Source: an uncultured Actinomycetes bacterium (GTDB taxonomy: Bacteria; Actinomycetota; Actinomycetes; Mycobacteriales; Nakamurellaceae). Taken from it: a stretch of 64,000 nt of DNA. The stretch spans positions 1 to 64,000 of the forward strand of contig CALANS010000217.1 in NCBI GenBank assembly GCA_937926105.1, written 5' to 3'. Positions 49,984 through 59,518 of this stretch are shown here, piece by piece. How positions within the stretch are numbered: position 1 is the first letter of the stretch; each line of letters opens with the position of its first letter. The notes below the pieces were generated by a model, which was given only the letters and a program-made list of their open reading frames with translations, did not search any database and was not told the DNA's origin. The translations under genes were made by a program, and so were the position numbers.

Positions 49984-51546
49984 GTGCCGCCAGTTCCGCC
50001 CCCGCGACCGGTGGGCCTGCCCCCTGTTCCGCTTTCCGACCTGGCGCACCTGGACGGGCGGCACAATCTGCGCGCCGACCGCCCGGTCGGCAGACACGGC
50101 GACATCGGTGACGATCCCGCCGTCACCGGCGTCAGTCTGCGCGGCGACGCCGTGCGCCCGGGGGATCTGTTCGCGGCCCTGGCCGGGGCGAGCGTGCACG
50201 GCGCGGTGTTTGCCGGAGCGGCCGCCCGGGCCGGCGCGGTCGCCGTGCTGACCGACTCGGCGGGGCTGGACACCGTCCGTGGCGATCCGGACGCCGCGAT
50301 GCTCCCGGTGCTGGTGGCCGACCGCCCCCGGGAGGTGGTCGGCTCGCTGGCCGCGCGGGTGTACGGCGACCCCAGCCGGCGGCTCCGGGTGATCGGCGTG
50401 ACCGGTACCTCGGGCAAGACCACCACCTGCTACCTGCTGGAAGGTGCGCTGGCCGCGGCCGGCCAGCGCACCGGGCTGATCGGCACGGTGGCCGCCCGGA
50501 TCGACGGTGAGCAGCTGCCCAGCACGCTGACCACGCCGGAGGCTCCGGACCTGCAGGCGCTGTTCGCGGTGATGGCCCAGCGCGGCGTCGACGCGGTCGC
50601 GATGGAGGTGTCCAGCCACGCACTGGCCCAGGGCCGGGTCGCCGGCACCGCGTTCGCCGTGGGAGCGTTCACCAACCTCTCGCAGGATCATCTGGATTTC
50701 CACGGCGACATGGAGGGCTACTTCGCCGCCAAGCGACTGCTGTTCGACGGCCGTGCGTCGGCCGAGGTGGTGGTGGTGGACGACGAGTACGGCCGCCGGC
50801 TGGCGGCCGAACGCCGAGGGGCGGTGACGGTGTCGGCGATGCCGGGCGCCCGGGCGGACTGGACCGTCTCCGCCCGGCCGGGTTCGGCCGGCACCCAGCA
50901 GCTTGAGGTGCGCGGCCCGGGGGGCCAGCGCATCCAGACCGGGATCGGCCTGCCCGGCGCGTTCAACGTCACCAACGCCGGTACCGCCCTGGCCTGCGTC
51001 GCCGCCGCCGGGCTGGACCCGACGGCCGCCGCGGCCGGACTGGCCGGGGTTCGGGTGCCCGGACGCATGGAGCCCGTCGACGTGGGACAGCCGTTCCTCG
51101 CGCTGGTCGACTACGCGCACAAGCCCGCCGCGCTCCAGGCGGCACTGGCCGCGGTGCGCAGCCACTGCACCGGCCAGCTGATCGTGGTGGTGGGCGCCGG
51201 CGGTGACCGGGACCACGGCAAGCGCCCGATGATGGGCCAGGTCGCCGCGGAGGGCGCCGACCTGGTCATCGTGACCGACGACAACCCTCGGTCTGAGGAT
51301 CCAGCGGCGATCCGTGCCGCGCTGATGCTTGGTGCCCGTGCGGCCGGGGGACCGCCGGTACGTGAGATCGGTGACCGACGGGAGGCCATCGTGGCGGCGG
51401 TGCGCGCCGCCGGCCCGGGAGACGCCGTGTTGATCGCCGGCAAGGGGCACGAGCGGGGCCAGGAGATCGCCGGCGTGGTGCACCCGTTCTCGGACGTCGA
51501 CGAGCTGGCTGCCGCCCTGGCGACACTGCCGGGGGGGTCGTTGTGA
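49984..51546 (+). CDS. murE: UDP-MurNAc-tripeptide synthetase MurE
   Basis: 520 residues. It adds meso-diaminopimelate to UDP-MurNAc-L-Ala-D-Glu. The P-loop is GVTGTSGKTTTCYLL; FTNLSQDHLDFHG, and the DNPR motif in TDDNPRSEDP (about 433-436), specific for meso-DAP, are visible. The GTG at 49984 is used because it is the first start after the ftsI stop; the ribosome-binding site is weak and GTG 50011 is an alternative. The stop overlaps murF. Confidence 0.93.
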   Translation: MPPVPPPRPVGLPPVPLSDLAHLDGRHNLRADRPVGRHGDIGDDPAVTGVSLRGDAVRPGDLFAALAGASVHGAVFAGAAARAGAVAVLTDSAGLDTVRGDPDAAMLPVLVADRPREVVGSLAARVYGDPSRRLRVIGVTGTSGKTTTCYLLEGALAAAGQRTGLIGTVAARIDGEQLPSTLTTPEAPDLQALFAVMAQRGVDAVAMEVSSHALAQGRVAGTAFAVGAFTNLSQDHLDFHGDMEGYFAAKRLLFDGRASAEVVVVDDEYGRRLAAERRGAVTVSAMPGARADWTVSARPGSAGTQQLEVRGPGGQRIQTGIGLPGAFNVTNAGTALACVAAAGLDPTAAAAGLAGVRVPGRMEPVDVGQPFLALVDYAHKPAALQAALAAVRSHCTGQLIVVVGAGGDRDHGKRPMMGQVAAEGADLVIVTDDNPRSEDPAAIRAALMLGARAAGGPPVREIGDRREAIVAAVRAAGPGDAVLIAGKGHERGQEIAGVVHPFSDVDELAAALATLPGGSL

Positions 51547-53090
51547 TCCCGATGACGCTGGCCGAGATCGCGGCGGTGGTGAGCGCTGCGGTGCACGCCC
51601 CGGTGCCGGTGCCCGCCGGATGTGAGTCGGTGACGGTGACCAGCGTCGAGTTCGACTCCCGTCGGGTCGGGCCCGGGGCGCTGTATGTCGCGCTGCCCGG
51701 CGAGCGGGTGGACGGTCACGACTTCGCGGGCGCGGCACGCGAATCCGGAGCGGTGGCGATGCTGGGCGGCCGGTCGGTGCCGGACCTGCCGACCCTGGTG
51801 GTGGACGCACCGGATGCGAAACCCGCCGGTACTGCGGGGTCCGGCGTGCTACCCGCGGCACTTCCGGTGCTGGCCGGGCTGTCGGCATTGGCCGCGCACG
51901 TGGCCGATCGACTGATCGCGGGCGGGCTGACCGTGATCGGGGTGACCGGGTCGGCGGGCAAGACCTCGACGAAGGACCTGATCGCCGCGGTGCTGCGCCG
52001 GGCGGGAACCGTGGTGGCGCCCCCGGAGTCGTTCAACAACGAGATCGGCCACCCCTACACGGTGCTGCGCGCCGACGCCGATACGGACTACCTGGTGCTG
52101 GAGCTGTCCGCGCGCGGCCTCGGGCACATCGCCGCGCTCGCCGCGGTGGCGCCACCGCGGATCGGCGTGGTCCTCAACATCGGCTCGGCCCATCTGGGCG
52201 AGTTCGGGAGCCGCGCCGTGATCGCGCGGGCCAAGGGGGAGCTGGTGGAGGCGCTGCCGGTGGCGGCGGACGGCGGGGTGGCGGTGCTGAACGGCGACGA
52301 TCTGCTGGTGGCGGCGATGTCCTCACGCACGGCCGCCGCCGTGGTGACGACGGGCCTCGCTCCGGACGCCACCGTCCGCGCCGCCCGGGTGGACATCGAC
52401 GGCGCCGCACGGGCCTCGTTCACCCTGCTCACCCCCGAAGGGTCGGCACCCGTGACGCTGAAGGTGGTCGGGGAGCACCAGGTGAGCAATGCGCTGGCCG
52501 CCGCCGCCGTCGGCCGGGCGGCGGGAGTGCCGGTGGCCGCCATGGCGGAGGCGCTGTCCGCCGCCGAGCCCGCTTCACACTGGCGGATGGCGGTCAGCGA
52601 ACTGCCCGGTGGCATCACGCTGATCAACGATGCCTACAACGCGAATCCAGAGTCGATGCGGGCCGCGCTGCAGGCGCTGGCGGTGATCGGGGCCGGGCGA
52701 CGCATCTGGGCGGTGCTCGGGGAAATGGCCGAGTTAGGGGCGATCGCGCCGCGGGAGCACGGCGAGATCGGCCGACTGGCAGCGGGTCTTGGTGCGCACG
52801 TGCTGGCGATCGGGCCGCGGGCGCGGAGCATCGCGGACGCGGCGCGGCAGGATCCGTCCGGCTCGGACGAGGCGCGGGTGCGGTGGGTGCCGGATCCGGA
52901 GGCGGCGCTGCCGGTGCTCATCGACGGCGTGCGATCCGGGGACGTGGTGCTGATCAAGGCATCCCGATCGGTGGGTCTGGAGCGGCTGGCGAGCCGGGTC
53001 GCGGCCGAACTGACCGCAGGGCACGAGGACGCGGCACCAACGGTCCAGGCGCCGTTGCAGGGTGAGCGGAACGGGCGGGAGCATCCGTGA
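51543..53090 (+). CDS. murF: UDP-MurNAc-pentapeptide synthetase MurF
   Basis: 515 residues. It attaches D-Ala-D-Ala to the UDP-MurNAc-tripeptide. The N-terminal domain FDSRRVGPGALYVALPGERVDGHDFAGAA, the P-loop GVTGSAGKTSTKDL, SFNNEIGHPYTVL and the C-terminal INDAYNANPESMRAAL are all present. The GTG at 51543 overlaps the murE stop; ATG 51552 is three codons later. The stop overlaps mraY (GTGA). Confidence 0.93.
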   Translation: MIPMTLAEIAAVVSAAVHAPVPVPAGCESVTVTSVEFDSRRVGPGALYVALPGERVDGHDFAGAARESGAVAMLGGRSVPDLPTLVVDAPDAKPAGTAGSGVLPAALPVLAGLSALAAHVADRLIAGGLTVIGVTGSAGKTSTKDLIAAVLRRAGTVVAPPESFNNEIGHPYTVLRADADTDYLVLELSARGLGHIAALAAVAPPRIGVVLNIGSAHLGEFGSRAVIARAKGELVEALPVAADGGVAVLNGDDLLVAAMSSRTAAAVVTTGLAPDATVRAARVDIDGAARASFTLLTPEGSAPVTLKVVGEHQVSNALAAAAVGRAAGVPVAAMAEALSAAEPASHWRMAVSELPGGITLINDAYNANPESMRAALQALAVIGAGRRIWAVLGEMAELGAIAPREHGEIGRLAAGLGAHVLAIGPRARSIADAARQDPSGSDEARVRWVPDPEAALPVLIDGVRSGDVVLIKASRSVGLERLASRVAAELTAGHEDAAPTVQAPLQGERNGREHP

Positions 53091-54178
53091 AGACGATTCT
53101 GATAGCGGCCGTGGTCGGCCTGGTGGTGTCGATCCTGCTGACACCTCAGCTGATCAAGGTCTTCTCCCGCCAGGGGTTCGGCCAGGAGATTCGCGAGGAC
53201 GGGCCGGCCACCCACCTGTCCAAGCGTGGTACCCCGACCATGGGCGGAGCCGCGATCCTGGTCGCGATGTGGATCGGATACCTGGTCGCCGTTGCGGTGC
53301 AAGCAATGTCGGGCGGAGGCGGGCCGACCATCTCAGCGTGGCTGGTGCTGTACCTGACCACCGGGCTGGGCGCCGTCGGGTTCCTGGACGACTTCATCAA
53401 GATCAGCAAGCGGCGCAATCTCGGCCTGAACAAGAAGATGAAGTTCATCGGACAGACACTGATCGCGGTGTCGTTCGCGGTGGGCTGCCTGTTCTTCCGG
53501 GATGCGCACGGCCAGACGCCGGGTGCCGCGTTCCTGTCCTATACCCGGGACGTCCCGTGGCTGCCGCTGGGCGCTGTCGGCTTCGTCATCGTCACCATCC
53601 TGCTGATCGCGGCCTGGTCCAATGCCGTCAACTTCACCGACGGCCTGGACGGGCTGGCTGCAGGGTCCAGCGTCATGGTGCTGGGCACCTACGTGGTGAT
53701 CGCGTTCGTGCAGTTCCGTAACTCCTGCTTCGCCGGGCTGCCGGACGCGACGATGGCCGGCTGCTATTCGGTCCGTGACCCGCTGGACCTGGCCGTGGTG
53801 ACCGCTGCCGCGCTCGGTGGCTGCGTGGGATTCCTATGGTGGAACGCCCATCCGGCGCGGATCATTATGGGCGATACCGGCTCGCTCGCACTCGGCGGCC
53901 TGATCGCCGGGCTGTCGGTACTCACCCGCACCGAGCTGCTGCTGGTGGTGATCGCGGGCCTGTTCGTGGTGGAAATGCTCTCGGTGGTCATCCAGATCGC
54001 GGTGTTCCGCACCAAGCACATCCGGGTGTTCCGGATGGCCCCGTTCCATCACCACTTCGAGCTGTCCGGGTGGAAGGAGACCACCGTCATGGTGCGGTTC
54101 TGGCTGCTGGCGGCCATGTCCGCCGCGCTGGGCCTCGGGCTGTTCTACGCCGACTGGCTGTCGGCCACCGGCGGGTGA
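53087..54178 (+). CDS. mraY: Phospho-MurNAc-pentapeptide transferase MraY
   Basis: 363 residues with ten spans. It forms lipid I from UDP-MurNAc-pentapeptide and undecaprenyl phosphate. Motifs: KRGTPTMGGAAIL, LDDFIKISKRRNLGLNKKMKF, NAVNFTDGLDGLAAG (the catalytic Asp region) and FRMAPFHHHFELSGWKE. The start overlaps murF. In most actinobacteria murD follows directly; here the next recognised gene is ftsW. Confidence 0.94.
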   Translation: MKTILIAAVVGLVVSILLTPQLIKVFSRQGFGQEIREDGPATHLSKRGTPTMGGAAILVAMWIGYLVAVAVQAMSGGGGPTISAWLVLYLTTGLGAVGFLDDFIKISKRRNLGLNKKMKFIGQTLIAVSFAVGCLFFRDAHGQTPGAAFLSYTRDVPWLPLGAVGFVIVTILLIAAWSNAVNFTDGLDGLAAGSSVMVLGTYVVIAFVQFRNSCFAGLPDATMAGCYSVRDPLDLAVVTAAALGGCVGFLWWNAHPARIIMGDTGSLALGGLIAGLSVLTRTELLLVVIAGLFVVEMLSVVIQIAVFRTKHIRVFRMAPFHHHFELSGWKETTVMVRFWLLAAMSAALGLGLFYADWLSATGG

Positions 54179-54354
54179 CGGCGGTGCGCTGGGATATCGA
54201 CTGCGCCGCCGGCGGGACCGAGGTCGGGCCCGGTGGCCGGCACCGGCGGGCCGACACGCGGCTGGTGCTCCCACATCTCGCCGGTCCCGGACGGGACGAT
54301 GGGCGGATGCAGCGGGTGGATGGTGCGGGCGTGCCGGATCGGGGGCGGGCATGA
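54175..54354 (+). CDS. 59-codon ORF in the place of murD
   Basis: This ORF begins at a GTG overlapping the mraY stop (GTGA, 54175-54178) and ends at a TGA overlapping the ftsW start (ATGA, 54351-54354), just as true genes in this operon do. The product (VTAVRWDIDCAAGGTEVGPGG...RGRA) is polar, with no MurD motif (no P-loop GTNGKTT) and no recognisable domain. It may be a genuine small protein, a remnant after murD was lost from here, or chance in GC-rich DNA. The exact double overlap is the main support. Confidence 0.35.
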   Translation: MTAVRWDIDCAAGGTEVGPGGRHRRADTRLVLPHLAGPGRDDGRMQRVDGAGVPDRGRA

Positions 54355-56045
54355 CGACGGCCACCACCTCGACCCCTCGCACCGAGCGGTCCGAGAAGGT
54401 CGAGGCCACGCCGCGCGGCACCGTCACCGCTACCTCTCGCGGCGCACGCCAGCGCCGCCGACACGCGCCGTGGCGATTGGTCTCCGACTGGCTGGACCGG
54501 CCGCTGGCGTCGCTGCACCTGGTGCTGGCCGTGTTCCTGCTGATGCTGGGATTCGGCCTGCTGATGGTGCTCTCGTCGTCGGCGGCCACCCAGGCTCTCA
54601 AGGACCGTCCGGTTTTTTCGGTCTTCACCGGTCAGGCCGTGTTCGCCGGACTCGGACTGATCGCGTTTTTCTTCGTCACCCGCATGCCGTTGCGAGCCAT
54701 CCGGTCGCTGGTGACTCCCGCCCTGGTCGTGGCGCTGGGACTGCTGGCGGCGGTACTGATCCCGGGGATAGGCACCGAGTATTGGGGGGCCCGGAGCTGG
54801 ATCAGCATCGGCAGCAGCTTCCAGTTCCAACCCAGCGAGGTCGCCAAGCTGGTGCTGCTGCTGTGGGCGGCGCACGTGTTGGCCGCCGGTCGGGGGGCCC
54901 GCCGGGGCATATGGCCGATGCTGCTGCAAGTCGGGCTGGTGTTCACCTTGATGGCCGGGCTGATCATGCTGCAGCCCGACCTGGGCACCACCGTGACGCT
55001 GGCCATCGTGTTCTTCGCCGTGCTGTATTTCGCGGGGGCGCCGCTGTGGTTGTTCGGCGGAATCGCGGGCATCGGAGTGATGGGCGTGGTGTACCTGGCG
55101 ATCTCGGCCGGATATCGACTGGCGCGGGTCACGGCCTGGCTGCATCCGGAGGCCGCCAATCCGAATGACACCTTCCAGGTGTTTCAGGGTCTGTACGCGA
55201 TGGGCAGCGGCGGGTTGTTCGGGGTGGGCCTCGGCCAGTCCAAGATGAAGTGGGGCCGGCTACCGAATGCCGACTCGGACTTCATCTTCGCGATCATCGG
55301 CGAAGAGCTCGGGCTGATCGGTACGGTCACCGTGGTACTGCTGTTCGCGGTGCTCGCCTACACCGGGCTGCGCATCGCCCGGCGCAACGTCGACCCGTTC
55401 GTCAAGATCGTCGCGGCCTCGGCCACCGTGTGGCTGGTGGGCCAGGCGGCCATCAACATCGGGTACGTCGTCGGGCTGTTGCCGGTGACGGGCATCCCGT
55501 TGCCGATGTTCTCCTCCGGCGGCACCTCGCTGGTCATCACCATGGTGGTATTCGGGCTGCTGGCCAATTTCGCGCGGCGCGAGCCGGCGGCGGTGGCCGC
55601 GTTGCACGGCACCGGACCGCGGGGGCTGATGGCGTTCCTGGGTCTGGGTACTCCCGCCACCGGACGACCCACTCCACGGCGGGTCACCCGGCGGCGGGCC
55701 AAGCGGCAGGCGCGCAAGGCGGCCGCGGCGCGCCGCCGGCTGGAGGAGTTGGAACACTTCGGGCGGCACGATACCGATGTGGCGGGTCGTTCCGGGCGGG
55801 CGTCGGGACCTGCCGAGGGCCGGCGGGGCGGCCGCCGCTCCCGCGGCACCGACGGCAGGCCTGCGGAGCGGTCGGCGGCGTCCCGTCCCCGGGCACCGGG
55901 CTACCGGGTACGTCGCGCTCTGGGCTTCCCGGTGCCACAGCGGCCTCGTTATCGGATGCGGCGTGCGCTGGGCTTCCCGGTGCCGGGGGAGCGACGTGGC
56001 CCGGCGCGCTCCGGACGCCGGCCGGGCCGGACGGTGCGTCCGTGA
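54351..56045 (+). CDS. ftsW: Peptidoglycan glycosyltransferase FtsW
   Basis: 564 residues. The SEDS core has ten spans with the key segments WISIGSSFQFQPSEVAKLVLLLWAA, LQPDLGTTVTL, RVTAWLHPEA, GLYAMGSGGLFGVGLGQSKMKWG (substrate-site region), PNADSDFIFAIIGEELGLIG and GYVVGLLPVTGIPLPMFSSGGTSL. The tail after residue about 415 is long and Arg-rich and contains a tandem repeat: YRVRRALGFPVP and YRMRRALGFPVP. Such tails occur in mycobacterial FtsW (FtsZ/FtsI contacts), but the repeat is unusual. It polymerises septal glycan with FtsI. Confidence 0.94.
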   Translation: MTTATTSTPRTERSEKVEATPRGTVTATSRGARQRRRHAPWRLVSDWLDRPLASLHLVLAVFLLMLGFGLLMVLSSSAATQALKDRPVFSVFTGQAVFAGLGLIAFFFVTRMPLRAIRSLVTPALVVALGLLAAVLIPGIGTEYWGARSWISIGSSFQFQPSEVAKLVLLLWAAHVLAAGRGARRGIWPMLLQVGLVFTLMAGLIMLQPDLGTTVTLAIVFFAVLYFAGAPLWLFGGIAGIGVMGVVYLAISAGYRLARVTAWLHPEAANPNDTFQVFQGLYAMGSGGLFGVGLGQSKMKWGRLPNADSDFIFAIIGEELGLIGTVTVVLLFAVLAYTGLRIARRNVDPFVKIVAASATVWLVGQAAINIGYVVGLLPVTGIPLPMFSSGGTSLVITMVVFGLLANFARREPAAVAALHGTGPRGLMAFLGLGTPATGRPTPRRVTRRRAKRQARKAAAARRRLEELEHFGRHDTDVAGRSGRASGPAEGRRGGRRSRGTDGRPAERSAASRPRAPGYRVRRALGFPVPQRPRYRMRRALGFPVPGERRGPARSGRRPGRTVRP

Positions 56046-56133
56046 CCCGCACAGATGCCCGCGGTTGTGTGGCCCAGCGCGCGCCCCGGCGCGCGCTGGC
56101 CCACACGACCCCCGGTGGTCTGGGGAGCGGACG

Positions 56134-57318
56134 GTGGGCATCGTGAGCGGACCGTCGAGCCCGCTGCGGGTGCTGATCGCCACCGGCGGCACGGCCGGGC
56201 ACATCGAACCGGCGCTGGCCGTGGCCGACGCGCTGCTCGAATTGCGCCCCGGCACCCAGATCACGGTGATCGGCTCCGAACGCGGCCTGGAGACCGACCT
56301 GGTACCAGACCGCGGATACGACCTGGTGACGGTGCCGGCGGTGCCGCTGCCCCGCAAGCCGAACCTGGACCTGGTCCGGTTGCCGCTGCGGCTGCGCCGG
56401 GCGGTGCGCGCCGCGCGAGAAGTGGTGCGCGCCCGGCACATCGACGTCGTCGCCGGCTTCGGCGGGTATGCCGCGCTGCCCGCCTACCTGGCCGCCCGGA
56501 AGAGCACACCGATCGTGGTGCACGAGGCCAATGCCCGCGCCGGGCTGGCCAACAAGGTGGGCGCTCGCTACGCGGTCCGGGTGGCGGCCGCGGTGCCGGG
56601 CAGCGGCCTGTCCCGCGCCGACGTGGTAGGAAACCCGGTGCGCCGCAGCATTTCCGGCCTCGACCGCGCTGCCCAGCGGGCCGCCGGCCGGGAATATTTC
56701 GGGCTGCCGGCCGACGGCCCGGTGGTGCTGGTCACCGGTGGCTCGCAGGGTGCCCGGCAGATCAACTCGGCGATACGTGCCTGCGCCGACGACTTCCGCG
56801 CCGCAGGGATCGCGGTGTTGCACCACCATGGCCGCACCAATGTGGTCGACCCGGTGGATCCGCCCATGCCGTACGTGCTCACTCCGTACATCGACCGGAT
56901 GGACCTGGCCTACGCCGCCGCCGATCTACTGGTGGCCCGGTCGGGGGCGATGACGGTGGCCGAGGCCACCGCGGTGGGCCTGCCCGCGGTCTACGTGCCG
57001 CTGCCGCACGGCAACGGCGAGCAGCGTCTGAACGCCGCCGCACGGATCAGTGCCGGTGCGGCGATCGCGATCGACAATGCCGACTTCACCCCCGAGGCGG
57101 TGCGTCGCGACGTGATCAACCTCCTGGGTGACCCCGACCGGTTCGGCGCCCTGCGGGACGCCGCCGCCGGAGGCACCCGGGCGCGCCCGGACCTGGACCT
57201 CGCCCGGATGGTGCTGGCTGCCGCCGGCCACCCGGTCCCCGGTTCCAGCACCACCGGTGCCGGAGACACCGTTTCCCCCGTCACCGATTCCGGCGAGCCG
57301 GGGCAGGGATCGGCGTGA
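56134..57318 (+). CDS. murG: UDP-GlcNAc transferase MurG
   Basis: 394 residues of the GT-B fold. It converts lipid I to lipid II. IATGGTAGHIEPALAVADALLE (lipid-I site), GFGGYAALPAYLAA, HEANARAGLANKVGARYA, VTGGSQGARQINSAI and LPHGNGEQRLNAA (UDP-GlcNAc site) are clear. GTG 56134 has GGGGAG six bases upstream; GTG 56143 is an alternative. It follows ftsW after 88 bp, the largest gap within the core run apart from the murD position. The stop overlaps murC. Confidence 0.93.
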   Translation: MGIVSGPSSPLRVLIATGGTAGHIEPALAVADALLELRPGTQITVIGSERGLETDLVPDRGYDLVTVPAVPLPRKPNLDLVRLPLRLRRAVRAAREVVRARHIDVVAGFGGYAALPAYLAARKSTPIVVHEANARAGLANKVGARYAVRVAAAVPGSGLSRADVVGNPVRRSISGLDRAAQRAAGREYFGLPADGPVVLVTGGSQGARQINSAIRACADDFRAAGIAVLHHHGRTNVVDPVDPPMPYVLTPYIDRMDLAYAAADLLVARSGAMTVAEATAVGLPAVYVPLPHGNGEQRLNAAARISAGAAIAIDNADFTPEAVRRDVINLLGDPDRFGALRDAAAGGTRARPDLDLARMVLAAAGHPVPGSSTTGAGDTVSPVTDSGEPGQGSA

Positions 57319-58781
57319 GCACCGTACCCATCGTCACCGCCTCTGGTGCCAGCCTGTTGCGATCGCACCTGGTCGGCGCGGGCGGCGCCGGGATGAGCGC
57401 GATCGGCGCGATCCTGCTGGATCGTGGCGCGCAAGTCTCCGGCTCCGACGCGAAGGGGTCGCACGTGCTGAGCGGGCTCACCGCGCGCGGCGCCGTCACC
57501 GCCATCGGCCAGCGCGCGGAGAACCTGGACCTGCTGCCCGGCGGGCCCACCGCGGTCGTGGTGTCCACCGCGATCCGGCCCGACAATCCCGAGGTGGTCG
57601 AGGCCCGCCGCCGCGGGTTGCCGGTGGTGCACCGTGCCGAGGCACTGGCCGCGCTGATGGTCGGCTTGCGGTCGGTCTGCGTGGCCGGCACGCACGGCAA
57701 GACCTCCACCACCTCCATGCTGACCGTCGCCCTGCAGCACGCCCGGCTGGATCCGTCGTTCGCCATCGGCGGTGAACTGAACGAGGCCGGCACCGGGGCG
57801 CACGCGGGCACGGGGGACATCTTCGTGGCGGAGGCCGACGAGTCCGACGGGTCTTTCCTGGCCTTCGCGCCGCACGGAGCCATCGTCACCTCCGTCGAAC
57901 CCGACCATCTGGACTACCACCGCACGGCGCAGGCCTACGCCGCCGTGTTCGAGCAGTTCGTCGACCGCATCGCACCGGGCGGCTTTTTGGTGGCCGGAGT
58001 GGACGACCCCGGCGTGCAGCGGCTGCTGGGAGCGGTGCGGGGTGCGGCGGCGCACGGATCGGGCGGGCTGCCTCGCATCGTCGGCTATGGGCGGTCGGAG
58101 GCGGCCGACGTGCGCATCCTCGCCAGCCACCTGCACGGTCACCGCGGAACCGCCGACATCGGGCTGCCCGACGGCTCGCACCTGGAACTGTCCATCGACG
58201 TGCCGGGCGAGCACATGCTGGCCAACGCCTGCGCCGCCCTGGCCGCCGGGATCCAGCTGGGCATCGACCCGGACGTCATGGTCCGGGGGTTGGCCGCCTA
58301 CACCGGAGTGCGGCGCCGGTTCGAATACAAGGGACGGGTCGGTTCGATCCGGGTGTACGACGACTATGCGCACAACCCGACGAAGGTGACGGCGGCCATC
58401 GCCGCGGCTCGCGAGGTGGCCGGCGATGATCGTCTGGTGGTGCTCTTCCAGCCGCATCTGTACTCCCGCACCATCGCCTTTGCGGACGCCTTCGGCCAGG
58501 CGCTGGCCGGTGCGGACGTGGTAGTGGTGCTGGACATCTACGGTGCTCGGGAGGATCCGCGGCCGGGTATCACCGGCGCCCTGATCGCCGACGCTGTTCC
58601 ACCCGGTAGCGCACGTGTTCATTACCTGCCGTCACTGGCGCGGGTGCCCACCGACGTGGCAGACCTGCTGCGCGACGGTGACCTGGTGGTCACCATGGGC
58701 GCGGGCGACGTGACGATGCTGGGTCCTGCGCTGCTGGACGAGCTGTCGCGCCGCGCCGATCGACCGGACGGAGGGCGGTGA
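57315..58781 (+). CDS. murC: UDP-N-acetylmuramate-L-alanine ligase MurC
   Basis: 488 residues. The N-terminal Rossmann segment LVGAGGAGMSAIGAILLDRG, the P-loop VAGTHGKTSTTSML, EPDHLDYH and the C-terminal DDYAHNPTKVTAAIAAARE/FQPHLYSRT are all typical. It begins the stem peptide by adding L-Ala. GTG start overlapping the murG stop; its own stop overlaps ftsQ (GTGA). Confidence 0.94.
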   Translation: MSTVPIVTASGASLLRSHLVGAGGAGMSAIGAILLDRGAQVSGSDAKGSHVLSGLTARGAVTAIGQRAENLDLLPGGPTAVVVSTAIRPDNPEVVEARRRGLPVVHRAEALAALMVGLRSVCVAGTHGKTSTTSMLTVALQHARLDPSFAIGGELNEAGTGAHAGTGDIFVAEADESDGSFLAFAPHGAIVTSVEPDHLDYHRTAQAYAAVFEQFVDRIAPGGFLVAGVDDPGVQRLLGAVRGAAAHGSGGLPRIVGYGRSEAADVRILASHLHGHRGTADIGLPDGSHLELSIDVPGEHMLANACAALAAGIQLGIDPDVMVRGLAAYTGVRRRFEYKGRVGSIRVYDDYAHNPTKVTAAIAAAREVAGDDRLVVLFQPHLYSRTIAFADAFGQALAGADVVVVLDIYGAREDPRPGITGALIADAVPPGSARVHYLPSLARVPTDVADLLRDGDLVVTMGAGDVTMLGPALLDELSRRADRPDGGR

Positions 58782-59518
58782 CGATGACGACGGCGACCAC
58801 GCCGCGCGCGGGTCGTGCGGCCGACGTCCAGGATCGCCCGGAGCTGCCGCCCCGGCGGTGGCCGATTGCGCTGGCGGCATCGCTGATCCTGGCGCTGCTG
58901 GCCGCCGCCGGCATCGTGGTGTGGGCGACGCCCGTGCTCGGGCTGCGCACCGTGGTGGTCAACGGATCGGGTGCCGACGACCTGGGGCCGCAGGTGCGGG
59001 CAGCGGTGGAAATACCCGTGGGCACCCCGTTGATCCGGATCGACCCGGCCGCGGTGCAGCGCCGGGTGGCGGCGGTAGGCCCGGTCGCCTCTGCGACGGT
59101 GGCGCGGCAGTGGCCGCACTCGCTGGTGGTGACGGTGACCGAGCGACTGCCGCTGGCGACGACGCAGGCCGACGGGCGTTGGTGGCTGCTGGACGCCACC
59201 GGCAAGCCCTACCAGCAGGTGGCCGAGCCGCCACCCGACCTGATGCGGATCCAGCTTGCGACTCCGGGAGAGGGCGATCGGGCAACCATGGCCGCGTTGG
59301 GCGTGCTCGGGGCGCTGACCCCGGCCATCCGCCGGCAGGTGACCGGAGTGATCGCGCCCACGGCCTATCGCATCTCGCTGCAACTGACCCGTGGACGCAC
59401 CGTGATCTGGGGCGACAACACGGATACGGACACCAAGCTCCTGGTGTTGCCGGCCCTGCTGCGCCAGTCCGGCACCGTGTACGACATCACCGACCCGACG
59501 CTGGCGACCGTTCGCTGA
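58778..59518 (+). CDS. ftsQ: Cell division protein FtsQ
   Basis: 246 residues. A short basic cytosolic part and one span (PIALAASLILALLAAAGIVVWAT) precede a POTRA domain (LGLRTVVVNGSGADDLGPQVRAAVEIPVGTPLIRIDPAAVQRRV) and the FtsQ domain (WPHSLVVTVTERLPLATTQADGRWWLLD). It is a divisome scaffold with FtsL/FtsB. GTG start overlapping murC. It overlaps the convergent TetR gene by 32 bp. ftsZ does not follow directly; it begins 4 kb downstream. Confidence 0.92.
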   Translation: MTMTTATTPRAGRAADVQDRPELPPRRWPIALAASLILALLAAAGIVVWATPVLGLRTVVVNGSGADDLGPQVRAAVEIPVGTPLIRIDPAAVQRRVAAVGPVASATVARQWPHSLVVTVTERLPLATTQADGRWWLLDATGKPYQQVAEPPPDLMRIQLATPGEGDRATMAALGVLGALTPAIRRQVTGVIAPTAYRISLQLTRGRTVIWGDNTDTDTKLLVLPALLRQSGTVYDITDPTLATVR

